A stretch of 64,000 nt of DNA from Wenyingzhuangia aestuarii (GCF_011927765.1 NZ_JAATJG010000006.1:62001-126000), one strand, 5' to 3'; shown: positions 36,771 through 46,947, counted from the first letter of the stretch. The notes: a model not told the origin generated them from the letters alone. A program made the numbers and translations.

Positions 36771-39700
36771 ATGGCTTTAAAAGTTGTAATCTCACATAAA
36801 ACAAAATACAAGTTCGATCGTTCTGTAAATCTATCACCACATATATTTAGATTAAGACCTGCTCCACACAGTAGAACTCCTATTGAATCATATTCCTTAA
36901 AAATTCTACCAGAAGATCATTTCTTTAACTGGCAACAAGATCCTTTTGGAAACTATCAAGCAAGGGTTGTATTTCCAGAAAAAACTAAGGAACTTTCTAT
37001 TAGTGTTGAGATTATTGCGGATTTAAAAACCATCAATCCTTTTGACTTTTTTGTAGAAGAAAGTGCAGAAGAATATCCTTTTGAATATTCTGATGTTACC
37101 AAAAAAGAACTACATCCATATTTAGAAATTAACGACAACGGACCTTTGTTGCATGATTTCTTAAAAACGGTAGACATAACACCTAGAAAAACAATTTATT
37201 TCTTAATAGACCTAAATCAAAGGATTTACGACTATTTGAGTTACAATATTCGTATGGAGCCAGGAGTACAAACTTGTGAAGAAAGTTTGGAAAGAAAAAC
37301 AGGTTCTTGTAGAGATTATGCTTGGTTATTAGTACAAGCTGCTAGACATTTAGGATTTGGTGCTCGTTTTGTATCAGGATACATTGTACAATTAAAATCT
37401 GATGAAAAATCCTTAGATGGTCCATCGGGTCCTGAAGAAGATTTTACAGATTTACACGCATGGGTAGAAATTTATTTACCTGGTGCAGGTTGGATTGGTT
37501 TTGATGCCACTTCTGGTTTATTAGCAGGAGAAGGTCACATACCTTTGGCTTGTACCCCTCATTACGACAGTGCTGCTGCCGTAACAGGAATGACCGATAA
37601 ATGTGAAACTGAATTTGAATTTGAAAATTCCGTAACCAGAATTTTAGAATCTCCTAGAGTAACCAAACCTTATACCGAAGAGCAATGGAATGCTATTGAA
37701 AAACTAGGTCATAAAGTAGAAAAAGATTTACAAAAAGGAGATGTTAGACTAACCATGGGTGGAGAACCTACCTTTGTGTCTATTGATGATATGGAAGCTC
37801 CAGAATGGAATACAGCTGCAGATGGTCCACACAAACGAAAACTAGCCAACGATTTAACCAAACGATTATTAGATAAAATTGCTTTGGGTGGAATGTTACA
37901 TCATGCACAAGGAAAATGGTACCCTGGAGAACCTTTACCTCGTTGGGAAATTCAATTGTATTGGAGAAAAGATGGAAAAAACATTTGGCATAACGAAGAG
38001 TTATTATCTTGTTTTTCTCCTAACCCAATTGTTCCCGAAGGAAGCGATCATAGATTTTTGCGTACCTTAAGTAAATACTTAAACGTTACCCACGAACATA
38101 TTATTCCTACTTACGAAGATGCATTTTACATGTTATGGGAAGAAGGAAATGTTCCTGTAGATATTGATATTACAAAAGAAAACAGCGAAGATTTAGTAAG
38201 ACAAAAATTAGCAGAAATTTTAAAACAAGGAACCCATAAAGCTGTTGGATATGTTTTACCCTTAAACAAATCTGGTGACCAATGGTTTACTAGCGAATGG
38301 TTGTTCCGTAGAAAAAACTTGTTTTTAACTCCTGGTACTTCTCCAATTGGATTAAGACTGCCTTTAGACTCATTAATGTCTGAACCAGACTATGAAGTAT
38401 TCCCTGTATACGAGCCCGATTTATTTAAAGAAAGAAAAGCATTGCCTAGTTTTAAAAGACTGGTAAACATTCGTTACAAAGATTTTTGTACCAGAGGATT
38501 AGAAAAAAACAAACCTAAATATTTTGTTAGAACTGCCATTTGTTCAGAAGTTAGAGAGGGTAAATTATACTTATTCTTACCTCCTTTAGATTCTGCCGAT
38601 GCCTTTTTAGATTTAATAGCATCCATAGAAGCTACAGCAAAAGAATTAAACATTCCTGTTATTTTAGAAGGATACAATCCTCCGCATGATAACAGAGTTG
38701 AATCTATGAAAATTACTCCAGATCCAGGAGTTATAGAAGTCAACGTTCATCCTATGAAGAGCTGGACAGAACTCGTAGAAAATACTATGACTTTGTATGG
38801 TGAGGCTAAAAAATCTCGTTTAGGAACAGAAAAATTTATGTTAGATGGAAAACACACCGGAACCGGTGGAGGAAACCATGTAACTCTAGGAGGTATTACG
38901 CCTTCTGATAGTCCTTTATTAAGAAAACCTAGTTTGTTAAGAAGTTTGCTTACGTTTTGGCAACATCACCCAGGTTTATCTTATTTGTTTTCGGGTGCCT
39001 TTGTAGGTGCTACCAGTCAAGCTCCAAGAATTGATGAAGCTAGAATGGAAAACTTATATGAGTTAGAAATTGCATTTAGCCAAATACCTAAAGACGGAGA
39101 AGTTCCCTTTTGGTTAACGGATAGATTGTTTAGACACTTGTTAACCGATCTAACAGGTAATACGCATAGGGCTGAATTTTGTATTGATAAACTATACTCT
39201 CCAGATTCATCATCAGGAAGATTAGGTATTTTGGAATTAAGAGGGTTTGATATGCCTCCACATCCACAAATGAGTTTGGTACAAATGTTATTGGTTAGAA
39301 CCTTAGTTGCATGGTTTTGGAAAAAACCTTACGAACACAATTTAGTACGTTGGGGAACAGAATTACACGATAAGTTTTTAATAGAACACTTTGTTAGAGA
39401 AGATGTAAAAGACATTGTAGGTCAGCTAAACAAAGCTGGATACAAATTTGAAGTAGATTGGTTTGATCCATTCTTTGAATTTAGATTCCCATTACACGGA
39501 ATGGTAGATATTAAAGATATTCACTTAGAATTAAGAGCAGGTATAGAACCTTGGAATGTCTTAGGAGAAGAAATGACAGGAGGAGGAACTTCTCGTTATG
39601 TAGATTCTTCTTTAGAGCGCTTACAAGTAAAAGTTTCTAATTTTGTAAATGAAAGATATGTGTTAACCTGTAACGGAGTAAAAGTACAATTACAACCCAC

Positions 39701-40106
39701 CCCTATAAAAGGTGAATATGTTGCCGGAGTACGATACAAAGCTTGGGATCCACATTCTGCCTTACATCCAACTATTGGAGTAGATACTCCCCTAGCCTTT
39801 GACATTGTAGATACTTGGAACCGTAAATCTATTGGTGGATGTAAATATTTTGTAGCACATCCTGGAGGAAGATCTTACGAAACCTTCCCTATTAATAGTT
39901 TTGAAGCAGAATCTAGAAGAATCAATCGTTTTTGGGACATTGGAGAAACCCAAGCAGATGTAGATACTATTGAGGAAATTACTGCTAGAGAAATACCTGC
40001 ACCAGAAAGAACTGTAGAAGAACAAGGAAGTAAAAGAAAGTTTAGATTTAAAACCATTCCTATTGACCCAGAATTTCCAAATACATTAGATTTGCGTAAA
40101 AAATAG
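36771..40106 (+). CDS. Transglutaminase-DUF2126 fusion protein
   Basis: Large cytoplasmic protein of 1111 residues. The N-terminal part has the bacterial transglutaminase N domain (about 1-100) and a transglutaminase-like core with the triad Cys180 (TGSCRDYAW), His229 (DLHAWVE) and Asp245 (GFDATSG). From about 310 to the end is DUF2126 (COG4196), with family blocks LTMGGEPTFVSIDD, HTGTGGGNHVTLGG and RGFDMPPHPQMSLVQ; this domain has been proposed to be a glutamine-synthetase-like amidoligase. It heads a three-gene operon with ATP-grasp-alpha-E and a second transglutaminase. Such sets are predicted to make and process peptide or amide conjugates; no product is known to me. Confidence 0.9.
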   Translation: MALKVVISHKTKYKFDRSVNLSPHIFRLRPAPHSRTPIESYSLKILPEDHFFNWQQDPFGNYQARVVFPEKTKELSISVEIIADLKTINPFDFFVEESAEEYPFEYSDVTKKELHPYLEINDNGPLLHDFLKTVDITPRKTIYFLIDLNQRIYDYLSYNIRMEPGVQTCEESLERKTGSCRDYAWLLVQAARHLGFGARFVSGYIVQLKSDEKSLDGPSGPEEDFTDLHAWVEIYLPGAGWIGFDATSGLLAGEGHIPLACTPHYDSAAAVTGMTDKCETEFEFENSVTRILESPRVTKPYTEEQWNAIEKLGHKVEKDLQKGDVRLTMGGEPTFVSIDDMEAPEWNTAADGPHKRKLANDLTKRLLDKIALGGMLHHAQGKWYPGEPLPRWEIQLYWRKDGKNIWHNEELLSCFSPNPIVPEGSDHRFLRTLSKYLNVTHEHIIPTYEDAFYMLWEEGNVPVDIDITKENSEDLVRQKLAEILKQGTHKAVGYVLPLNKSGDQWFTSEWLFRRKNLFLTPGTSPIGLRLPLDSLMSEPDYEVFPVYEPDLFKERKALPSFKRLVNIRYKDFCTRGLEKNKPKYFVRTAICSEVREGKLYLFLPPLDSADAFLDLIASIEATAKELNIPVILEGYNPPHDNRVESMKITPDPGVIEVNVHPMKSWTELVENTMTLYGEAKKSRLGTEKFMLDGKHTGTGGGNHVTLGGITPSDSPLLRKPSLLRSLLTFWQHHPGLSYLFSGAFVGATSQAPRIDEARMENLYELEIAFSQIPKDGEVPFWLTDRLFRHLLTDLTGNTHRAEFCIDKLYSPDSSSGRLGILELRGFDMPPHPQMSLVQMLLVRTLVAWFWKKPYEHNLVRWGTELHDKFLIEHFVREDVKDIVGQLNKAGYKFEVDWFDPFFEFRFPLHGMVDIKDIHLELRAGIEPWNVLGEEMTGGGTSRYVDSSLERLQVKVSNFVNERYVLTCNGVKVQLQPTPIKGEYVAGVRYKAWDPHSALHPTIGVDTPLAFDIVDTWNRKSIGGCKYFVAHPGGRSYETFPINSFEAESRRINRFWDIGETQADVDTIEEITAREIPAPERTVEEQGSKRKFRFKTIPIDPEFPNTLDLRKK

Positions 40107-40117
40107 AAACACCGTAA

Positions 40118-42673
40118 ATGAGCATTGATTCAAACAAATTGTTTAAAGATTATGTAGCTGATCTAAAGAACTACGACGAAATCTTAAAGCCTACTAAAGA
40201 AATCAATCAAAATTGGATTCAATTATTTGATAACCTAGAAGCTATTGGTACAGAAGAACTTCACGAATTACAAAGTGAAATTGACTGGCTAATGGCTGAA
40301 AATGGGGTTACTTATAATGTCTATAACGATCCTAATGGTTTGCATAGGCCTTGGCAATTAAATGCCATTCCTTTTATTATTCATGAAAATGAATGGACAA
40401 CCATAGAAAAAGGAATTCAGCAAAGAGCCAAACTTTTAGATTTAATTCTAAAAGATGTGTACGGTGAACGTAAATTAATTAAAGATGGAATTATTCCTCC
40501 TGAAGTTTTTTACGAGCATAGAGGTTTTTTAAGACAATGTGATCAGATTGAATATACCACACCTAAGAACTTAATGATTTATTCTGCAGAATTATCTAGA
40601 GGTCCTGATGGAAGAATGTGGGTTGTAAACGATAGAACTCAGGCACCCTCTGGAATGGGATATGCCTTAGAAAATAGATTTACCACAAGTAGAATAACTT
40701 CTGAATTGTTTCAGGATATTAATGTAAAGCAACCTTCTAAATTCTTTAATGATTTTAGCAAGATGTTAATGGATGCTGCTCCAACAGGAGTAGAAAATCC
40801 TAACATTGTAATTTTAACCCCTGGACCACATAACGAAACTTATTTTGAGCATGCCTATTTATCTTCACTTTTAGGATATCCTTTGGTTAAAGGAAACGAC
40901 CTAATTGTTAGAAATGGATTTGTGTGGATGAAGTCTTTAAAAGGCTTAAAAAAAGTAGATGTAATTCTTAGACGTGTAGATGATAGTTTTGTAGATCCTT
41001 TAGAGTTAAGAGAAGATTCTTACTTAGGAGTTGCAGGATTGTTAGAAGTTGTCAGAAATCAACACATTACCGTTATCAACCCAATTGGAAGCGGAATTAT
41101 AGAAAACTCAGGATTGGTTCCTTTTATGAATGCCATCTGTAATTACTTTTTTGACGAAGATTTATTGTTGCCACAAATTGCCTCTTGGTGGTGTGGTCAA
41201 GAAAAAGAACGAACTTTTGTTCTTAAAAACATTCGAAAATTTGTCGTAAAAAGAATCGATCGTACGAATAGAGAAAGCTTGTACTTCTGTGAATTTTTAT
41301 CAGAAAAAGAGATTGATGTTTTAAAAGAAGAAATCATCAAAAACCCTTTTAGATTTGTAGCTCAAGAAAAAATATCATTTTCATCAGCACCCAATTATGT
41401 AAAAGGAAAACTAGAACCTCGCAAAGTAGTTTGTAGAACTTTTAGCATTGCAAAAGACGACTGTTATTCTGTAATGCCTGGAGGTTTGGTTCGTGTTGCA
41501 TCAGAAAGAAAACAACTAAGAGTTTCTAATCAACGTGGTGGAATTAGCAAAGATTTTTGGATTGTTAGTAATGACAAACAAGACAATATTCAACAATACA
41601 CTTGGAACAAATCTAAAAACTCTGGAGCTTCAGACATGAATGATTTGCCTAGTAACACGGCCGAAAATTTATTTTGGTCTGGTAGGTATTTAGGAAGAGC
41701 GCTAACAACCTCTAGATTTATAAGAACGGTTTTAAACAACATGAACAACGAGCGTTACAACTCTCGTAAATCCGAATCGGAAATTTTAGTTTATTTATTT
41801 AAAGCAGTAACCAATATTACCTCTACATTTCCTGGTTTTGTAGGAAAAGGTAGCGAAGAAGTGTTAAAAGATCCTCTTAAAGAGCTACAATCGTTAATTT
41901 TAGATAGTAACAGAGCTGGTAGTTTGGCACAAACTTTAAACAGTTTTAACAATTCTTATTACACACTAAGAAATCTTTGGTCTAAAGACATGTGGAGAGT
42001 GTTTGATAGTATTAAAAAACTGTGGAAAGAATTTGACAGCAGTAAAGAATATTCTTTAAATGCTTTGATTAAATTGTTAGACAGAACTATTACAAGGCTG
42101 ATTGCTTTTATGGGATTGATAGAAGAAAGTATTATGGTAAACCAAGGCTTGCTATTGTACTTTATTGGTCTACAAATGGAGCAAGCAAGCATGAATATTG
42201 CCAAGTGTAGATCTCTAATTGTGTTTAATTACGAAGATTCTTTAAACTACGAAATTTTAGAGGCTTTGTTAAACAGTCACGAAAGTTTAAACATTTACAG
42301 ATATAGTTATCAATCTTATTTAAGTGTAGAAAATGTAGTTAACTTAATTCTTTTAGATAAAGAGTATGCAAAGTCGCTACATTATCAATTAAAGAGAATT
42401 CAGAAAGATATTGCTCATTTACCTTTGCCTGTAACCACTATTGGTTTTAGCGAATGTCAAGATAAAATTGCAGCTGCTTGTAGCATTATGGATGCTATAA
42501 ATCCGCAAACAATACTTACAACGAATAAAGAGGGAGTGCTTAGAGAAGACTTAGAACAAACACTTGCCGATTTAAGTGATTTGTTACACGAAACATCGTT
42601 GGCAATTTCTAATACTTATTTTGATCACACGTATCAACAAACACAAATGGTTCAACAAAAAATTGAAAACTAA
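40118..42673 (+). CDS. Circularly permuted ATP-grasp / alpha-E domain fusion
   Basis: Cytoplasmic protein of 851 residues. The N-terminal part (about 1-480) is the circularly permuted type-2 ATP-grasp (DUF404/DUF407, COG2308), with blocks WVVNDRTQAPSGMGYALENR, ILTPGPHNETYFEHAYL and NPIGSGIIENSGL. The C-terminal part (about 525-850) is the alpha-helical alpha-E domain (DUF403), signature NTAENLFWSGRYLGRA. These are separate genes in many bacteria; here they are fused. It starts 11 bases after the DUF2126 gene and overlaps the next gene by one base (TAATG), so the three are translated together. It is predicted to catalyse ATP-dependent amide bond formation. Confidence 0.9.
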   Translation: MSIDSNKLFKDYVADLKNYDEILKPTKEINQNWIQLFDNLEAIGTEELHELQSEIDWLMAENGVTYNVYNDPNGLHRPWQLNAIPFIIHENEWTTIEKGIQQRAKLLDLILKDVYGERKLIKDGIIPPEVFYEHRGFLRQCDQIEYTTPKNLMIYSAELSRGPDGRMWVVNDRTQAPSGMGYALENRFTTSRITSELFQDINVKQPSKFFNDFSKMLMDAAPTGVENPNIVILTPGPHNETYFEHAYLSSLLGYPLVKGNDLIVRNGFVWMKSLKGLKKVDVILRRVDDSFVDPLELREDSYLGVAGLLEVVRNQHITVINPIGSGIIENSGLVPFMNAICNYFFDEDLLLPQIASWWCGQEKERTFVLKNIRKFVVKRIDRTNRESLYFCEFLSEKEIDVLKEEIIKNPFRFVAQEKISFSSAPNYVKGKLEPRKVVCRTFSIAKDDCYSVMPGGLVRVASERKQLRVSNQRGGISKDFWIVSNDKQDNIQQYTWNKSKNSGASDMNDLPSNTAENLFWSGRYLGRALTTSRFIRTVLNNMNNERYNSRKSESEILVYLFKAVTNITSTFPGFVGKGSEEVLKDPLKELQSLILDSNRAGSLAQTLNSFNNSYYTLRNLWSKDMWRVFDSIKKLWKEFDSSKEYSLNALIKLLDRTITRLIAFMGLIEESIMVNQGLLLYFIGLQMEQASMNIAKCRSLIVFNYEDSLNYEILEALLNSHESLNIYRYSYQSYLSVENVVNLILLDKEYAKSLHYQLKRIQKDIAHLPLPVTTIGFSECQDKIAAACSIMDAINPQTILTTNKEGVLREDLEQTLADLSDLLHETSLAISNTYFDHTYQQTQMVQQKIEN

Positions 42674-43617
42674 TGTTATACAAAGTCATCCACTCTACAA
42701 TATATGATTATGATGAAGGTGTTACTTTTTGTCATAACATTGCCATTTTAAAACCTAAAGATATTGCAGGACAAAGATTGGTAGATTATCAATTAGAAAT
42801 ATCACCCAAACCTACTGAGTTTTCTGAAAAAGAAGATTTTTTTGGCAACACTATTACTCGTTTCTCTATTCAAGAACATCACAAACAGTTAAAGGTAATT
42901 GCTACTAGTAAAGTTAATCGTGATGTGAGTACTTGTAAAAACATTCAAGATGCTGAAGTAGGTAAAAGAATTACACTTAGCGAAACTTTAGAGCTGCTAA
43001 AAGGAGTAAGTGATGAAATTTTAGATGCAAGACAATATCAACTAGAATCTATATTGATTAACAATATTAATGAGGATATAAAAAAATATGCCTTAGAATC
43101 CTTTAAACCCGACAGATCTGTTTTTGAAGCTAGTTTTGAATTGATGCAACGCATTTTTAAAGACTTTGAGTTTAACACTACCTTTTCTAACGTTGCTACA
43201 CCTATTAGCGAGGTTATGAAAGAGAAAAAAGGTGTTTGTCAAGATTTTGCACAAATTGCTATTGCTTGTTTGCGTTCTGTAAATTTACCTGCAAGGTATA
43301 TTAGTGGATACATAGAAACACTACCCCCTCCTGGAAAAGAAAAACTAATAGGAACAGATGCTTCACACGCATGGTTCTCTGTGTATATTCCCACCTTTGG
43401 ATGGGTAGATTTTGACCCTACCAACAATCAGATTCCAAAAGACCAACATATTATTGTGGCTTGGGGAAGAGATTATTACGATGTAGCTCCACTAAAAGGA
43501 GTCCTTTATAGTAGTGGAATGAGTACCTTATCTGTTTCTGTAGACATTAGACCTGATGGTGGCTACAATCAAACAGAATTAAAATTCCAACAATCGCAAT
43601 CACAATCACAACAATAA
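42673..43617 (+). CDS. Transglutaminase family protein
   Basis: Cytoplasmic protein of 314 residues with the transglutaminase N-terminal domain (LYKVIHSTIYDYDEGV) and a complete cysteine-protease-like triad: Cys189 (GVCQDFAQ), His232 (SHAWFS) and Asp248 (DFDPTNN). The ATG overlaps the stop of the ATP-grasp gene. In this gene family it is expected to act as a peptidase or transamidase on the product of the ligases. The tail is a short Gln/Ser repeat (QQSQSQSQQ). A strong terminator follows directly. Confidence 0.9.
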   Translation: MLYKVIHSTIYDYDEGVTFCHNIAILKPKDIAGQRLVDYQLEISPKPTEFSEKEDFFGNTITRFSIQEHHKQLKVIATSKVNRDVSTCKNIQDAEVGKRITLSETLELLKGVSDEILDARQYQLESILINNINEDIKKYALESFKPDRSVFEASFELMQRIFKDFEFNTTFSNVATPISEVMKEKKGVCQDFAQIAIACLRSVNLPARYISGYIETLPPPGKEKLIGTDASHAWFSVYIPTFGWVDFDPTNNQIPKDQHIIVAWGRDYYDVAPLKGVLYSSGMSTLSVSVDIRPDGGYNQTELKFQQSQSQSQQ

Positions 43618-43618
43618 C

Positions 43619-43649
43619 AAAAAGGCTCTGAAATATTCAGAGCCTTTTT
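43619..43649 (+). terminator. Terminator of the transglutaminase/ATP-grasp operon
   Basis: AAAAAGGCTCTGAA and TTCAGAGCCTTTTT are exact complements around a 3-base loop, right after the stop codon at 43617. Confidence 0.92.
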
Positions 43650-43777
43650 ATTGAAATATTACTAGTACCAACAAAATATCAATTAAAAAATGACAATAAA
43701 ACAATATATATTGATATTTACTAAACAAAATACATTTTTAAGCATAGATTAGATTTTCAATAAAAATTTAATTACTT

Positions 43778-45526
43778 ATGAAAAAGACAATTACTGCAAT
43801 AATTGTAACAGGAATGTTTGTGAATGGATTTTCTCAAACTTCTCAGAATTTAAGACCGCTTAATGCCAAGCCTGGAGAAAATTGGACTATCAAATGGAAT
43901 CGTTCCGATGATTTTAATCAATCCAGACCAAACAATGCTGTTGATTATGGTAAATGGCAAAGAAACCCTGGCCAAGTACAAACATGGACTTGGGACAACG
44001 ACAATAATGCCAAAGAAGTGAATGGTGTTTTAAATTTAACAGCTCGATTTGATGATGCTGGAGCAGATAGAAATATTTTTCAGAATTGTGGTGGTGCTAC
44101 CAATGATTTATTCTACACATCTGCAATGCTTAAATCTTATTCCAAAGGAGTTTACGGCTATTATGAAGCCAAAATTAAAGGTGCCAATTTGTTTCCTGGT
44201 GTAGCTCCTGCATTTTGGATGTATAGTGATATTGATGATAGTTTAACCCAAGAGGGAGCTATTAGATATAGCGAAGTAGATGTGGTAGAAATGACTCAAA
44301 GAGGTAACAGAGTAAGAGGTAATGAAATGATTATGGATCATAATTTACACGCTATTGTTACTACCCGTAACAAAGTAACTTCTAACGGCTATACATTTCA
44401 ATTAGATACTAATGGAAATAAAATTCCTTTGACCAATAATGAGATAACCACCAACAAGGGACGTAGATGGTTTAGACCTGGAAATCCAGAAGTAAGTCAC
44501 GACCAAGAAAATGTAACAGGTCAAGCTAGTGATCCTAACAGATTTGATCCTAGAGCTGCATTTCACACATATGGATGTAGAATAGATCCAAATTGGATTA
44601 CATGGTATGTTGATAACAGAGAAATTGGAAGAAAGGCCAATACAAAATGGCATAGACCTATGAATGTGGCATTATCTTTAGGAATTAGAGCTCCTTATAC
44701 TACATTTTGTAACAATGCCTTTGCGTTGCCTACCAGACAGTTTGCCTTAAACAATCAAAATAAGTTTCCACAAACAATGCAAGTTGATTACATAAGAGTA
44801 TGGGAACTAGATGGAAATAATACAAACAACAATCCGCCAACTGAACCTATAGATCCTCCAAGCAACAACAATTTACCTAGTTCTGGTAGTACTATCAATT
44901 TAAAAGCTTCCAATAACAACAAATTTATTACTGTAGTAAGCAACAACAGCAATACATTAAAAACAACGGCTAATAGTGGAACTGGAAACAATCAAAAATT
45001 TACAATAACAAACACATCAGATGGCTTTGTTAGCTTAAAATCTTCTGCAAATAATAAATTTGTAACAGCAACTTCTATTACAAATTCCCCCTTAAGAGCA
45101 GGAGCTTCTAAAGCTTTTAACAGACAAAAATTTAGAATTGAAACTTCTAATGGTAAAATTGTATTAAAAGCTAAAATTAACAACAAGTATATTGTAGCAA
45201 ACAACAATGTATTAGAAGCTAATGGAAATAATAAAAATGCAGCTTTAAAGTTTGACATCACTAATTTTAGTAGCGCAGCTAACCTAATTAAAAAAGAAGA
45301 AACGTTAGAAATATCTAATCTTAAGAACAATGTTCTTGTTAAATTAGAGAATACTAATAGTATTAAAAACATTAGTTTGTTTACTCTTTTAGGAAATTTA
45401 ATTTATCACAATTCTACCAGTGAAAACAATTTCAACTTACATAAAAATCAATTTCAAAAAGGTATTTACGTATTAGAAATAAGTTCTAATACAGGAATTA
45501 AAACCCAAAAAATAATTATAGATTAA
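43778..45526 (+). CDS. GH16 kappa-carrageenase-like enzyme with T9SS C-terminal domain
   Basis: Secreted endo-galactanase of 582 residues. Signal peptide (cleaved near FSQT, about 20), then a GH16 jelly-roll (about 25-345). The catalytic residues are Glu166, Asp168 and Glu171 in YSEVDVVEMTQ. This, AKPGENW, YGYYEAKIKGANLFPGVAPAF and MDHNLHAIV follow kappa-carrageenases (GH16 subfamily 17) closely and differ from agarases, so beta-1,4 cleavage of kappa-carrageenan is the likely activity. An Asn/Pro linker leads to a beta-trefoil (fascin/CBM13-like, about 370-500), then a T9SS type A sorting domain ending GIKTQKIIID. It is transcribed alone, convergent with the GH117 gene. Confidence 0.9.
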   Translation: MKKTITAIIVTGMFVNGFSQTSQNLRPLNAKPGENWTIKWNRSDDFNQSRPNNAVDYGKWQRNPGQVQTWTWDNDNNAKEVNGVLNLTARFDDAGADRNIFQNCGGATNDLFYTSAMLKSYSKGVYGYYEAKIKGANLFPGVAPAFWMYSDIDDSLTQEGAIRYSEVDVVEMTQRGNRVRGNEMIMDHNLHAIVTTRNKVTSNGYTFQLDTNGNKIPLTNNEITTNKGRRWFRPGNPEVSHDQENVTGQASDPNRFDPRAAFHTYGCRIDPNWITWYVDNREIGRKANTKWHRPMNVALSLGIRAPYTTFCNNAFALPTRQFALNNQNKFPQTMQVDYIRVWELDGNNTNNNPPTEPIDPPSNNNLPSSGSTINLKASNNNKFITVVSNNSNTLKTTANSGTGNNQKFTITNTSDGFVSLKSSANNKFVTATSITNSPLRAGASKAFNRQKFRIETSNGKIVLKAKINNKYIVANNNVLEANGNNKNAALKFDITNFSSAANLIKKEETLEISNLKNNVLVKLENTNSIKNISLFTLLGNLIYHNSTSENNFNLHKNQFQKGIYVLEISSNTGIKTQKIIID

Positions 45527-45531
45527 TAAAA

Positions 45532-45568
45532 AAATCCTCAAAAATGCAACTTGCATTTTTGAGGATTT
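45532..45568. terminator. Strong bidirectional terminator between GH16 and GH117
   Basis: A 17-bp perfect inverted repeat: AAATCCTCAAAAATGCA (45532-45548) and its complement (45552-45568), with a 3-base loop. It lies between the convergent genes. Confidence 0.92.
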
Positions 45569-45604
45569 AATATGTATTACTTTTAGAAAAGTATACTAAA
45601 ACTC

Positions 45605-46861
45605 TTATTTACTTAGTTTTTTAGTTTCTTCTGCAATTCTTTTTTTCTGTTGTCCAGTTAAGCCCATTTTATAGAAAAACTCTGGCCTTAAATACACGTG
45701 ATTTTTCTTCATATTTGGATCGTTTACATCTTGACTTAAGTCACAATCAAAACGAGCTAAAACGGCATGATTGGTACCCCATCCATTCACAGTTGTAAAA
45801 TGAGATAACCCCCATGTGATTCCTCTACCGTCTTTAGTGTCTGTATAAGCATCTGGAATAAAAGGTCCTGCTGCATCTGGCATAAACTCAACATTAGCTG
45901 CTACATCAAAATTAACTCCATCTTTAGCAAATTGTATAGTATTGTGTTCATTACCATCTCTAATTACCAAAGCAGCAATTCCATCTTTAAAAGGGAACAT
46001 GGTTGTTTCGTGACCTGAACCAATTACCGGGTTTAAAGGATGTTTTGTAAACGGTCCTAAAGGATTATCTGCAGTTGCTAAACCTTGCATTCTAATGTAA
46101 TTTGGTTTACCGTTAGCATCTGACTTATAGTATAAATAAATTTTCCCTTTGTACACAATTGGATATGGATCGTGAATAGAATATTGATCCCACTCCCCTG
46201 GTGCTCCATTAGGAATTACAATTTCATTGTGTGGAGTCCAAGGTCCATCAGGAGAATCTGCATAAGAAACTGCTACGGGACAATCATCTCCTTTTTTACC
46301 ACTAATTTCTAAGAAACCTTGGTAGTATAAGTAATATTTACCTTTCCATTCTAAAATATCTGTAGTTGTTACAGATCTCCATCCTACAGCAGGTTTAGGA
46401 GGTCTAGGAACCGCTACACCTTGTTCTTCCCAAGTAAATCCATCTTTAGAAGTAGCATACCAAATTTCTGATAAATCCCAATCAGCAGAAGGAATAGTGT
46501 CATTAGCTTTAGCAGCTCCTTTTGGAGAAGTAGACGTATTTCTGTAAGTATACCAAACGTAGTACTTTCCGTTTTTATAAATTATTTTAGAGGGATCTCT
46601 TCTAGAAATAGTTCCATCATGACCATTATAATCAAACCCTTTTAACTCTGTATATTTAAATTGCGTATACAATTCGTTGTCTTGTGGAGTAGCACCGTAT
46701 TTATCGTAACTACGTTCCATTGCTAAACTTAAAGGTCTGTTTGGTTTTTCTGCAGGAAGTGCATAAGGAAATCCTTTTGTTGTCTTTTGTGAGCATCCAC
46801 TCAAAGTCATCAAACATAAAACAGCAATACCGGTATACTTTGCTAAATTACTTTTAATCAT
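45605..46861 (-). CDS. GH117-type 3,6-anhydrogalactosidase
   Basis: Lipoprotein glycosidase of 418 residues (lipobox TLSGC, Cys23). The GH117 N-terminal motif SxAxxR is present (SLAMER, 45-50), followed by a five-bladed beta-propeller. Residues expected at the active site are visible: Asp89 (SRRDPSK), Asp231 (SIHDPYP) and the His284-Glu285 pair in GSGHETTMFPF, the layout of characterised GH117 enzymes. Known members remove alpha-1,3-linked 3,6-anhydro-L-galactose from neoagaro-oligosaccharides; related clades lack known activity. The upstream in-frame ATG at 46939 adds 26 residues before the signal and is rejected. A hairpin separates it from the sulfatase gene. Confidence 0.85.
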   Translation of the reverse strand: MIKSNLAKYTGIAVLCLMTLSGCSQKTTKGFPYALPAEKPNRPLSLAMERSYDKYGATPQDNELYTQFKYTELKGFDYNGHDGTISRRDPSKIIYKNGKYYVWYTYRNTSTSPKGAAKANDTIPSADWDLSEIWYATSKDGFTWEEQGVAVPRPPKPAVGWRSVTTTDILEWKGKYYLYYQGFLEISGKKGDDCPVAVSYADSPDGPWTPHNEIVIPNGAPGEWDQYSIHDPYPIVYKGKIYLYYKSDANGKPNYIRMQGLATADNPLGPFTKHPLNPVIGSGHETTMFPFKDGIAALVIRDGNEHNTIQFAKDGVNFDVAANVEFMPDAAGPFIPDAYTDTKDGRGITWGLSHFTTVNGWGTNHAVLARFDCDLSQDVNDPNMKKNHVYLRPEFFYKMGLTGQQKKRIAEETKKLSK

Positions 46862-46927
46862 TTTTAATTTTTTATAATTATTCAATTCTACTATTATACT
46901 AACAAAGAGACACAATATAGATGCAAA

Positions 46928-46947
46928 AAGGGGAAACAAATCCCCTT
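46928..46947 (-). terminator. Terminator after the sulfatase gene
   Basis: AAGGGGA (46928-46934) and TCCCCTT (46941-46947) are complements. On the minus strand the stem is followed by TTTTT. It suggests the sulfatase transcript ends before GH117, so GH117 may have its own promoter. Confidence 0.65.

Noticed and set aside
44992-45372. 126-residue minus-strand Leu-rich frame opposite the GH16 trefoil
   Set aside because: Leu-rich character comes from antisense of Asn/Lys codons; a shadow of GH16.
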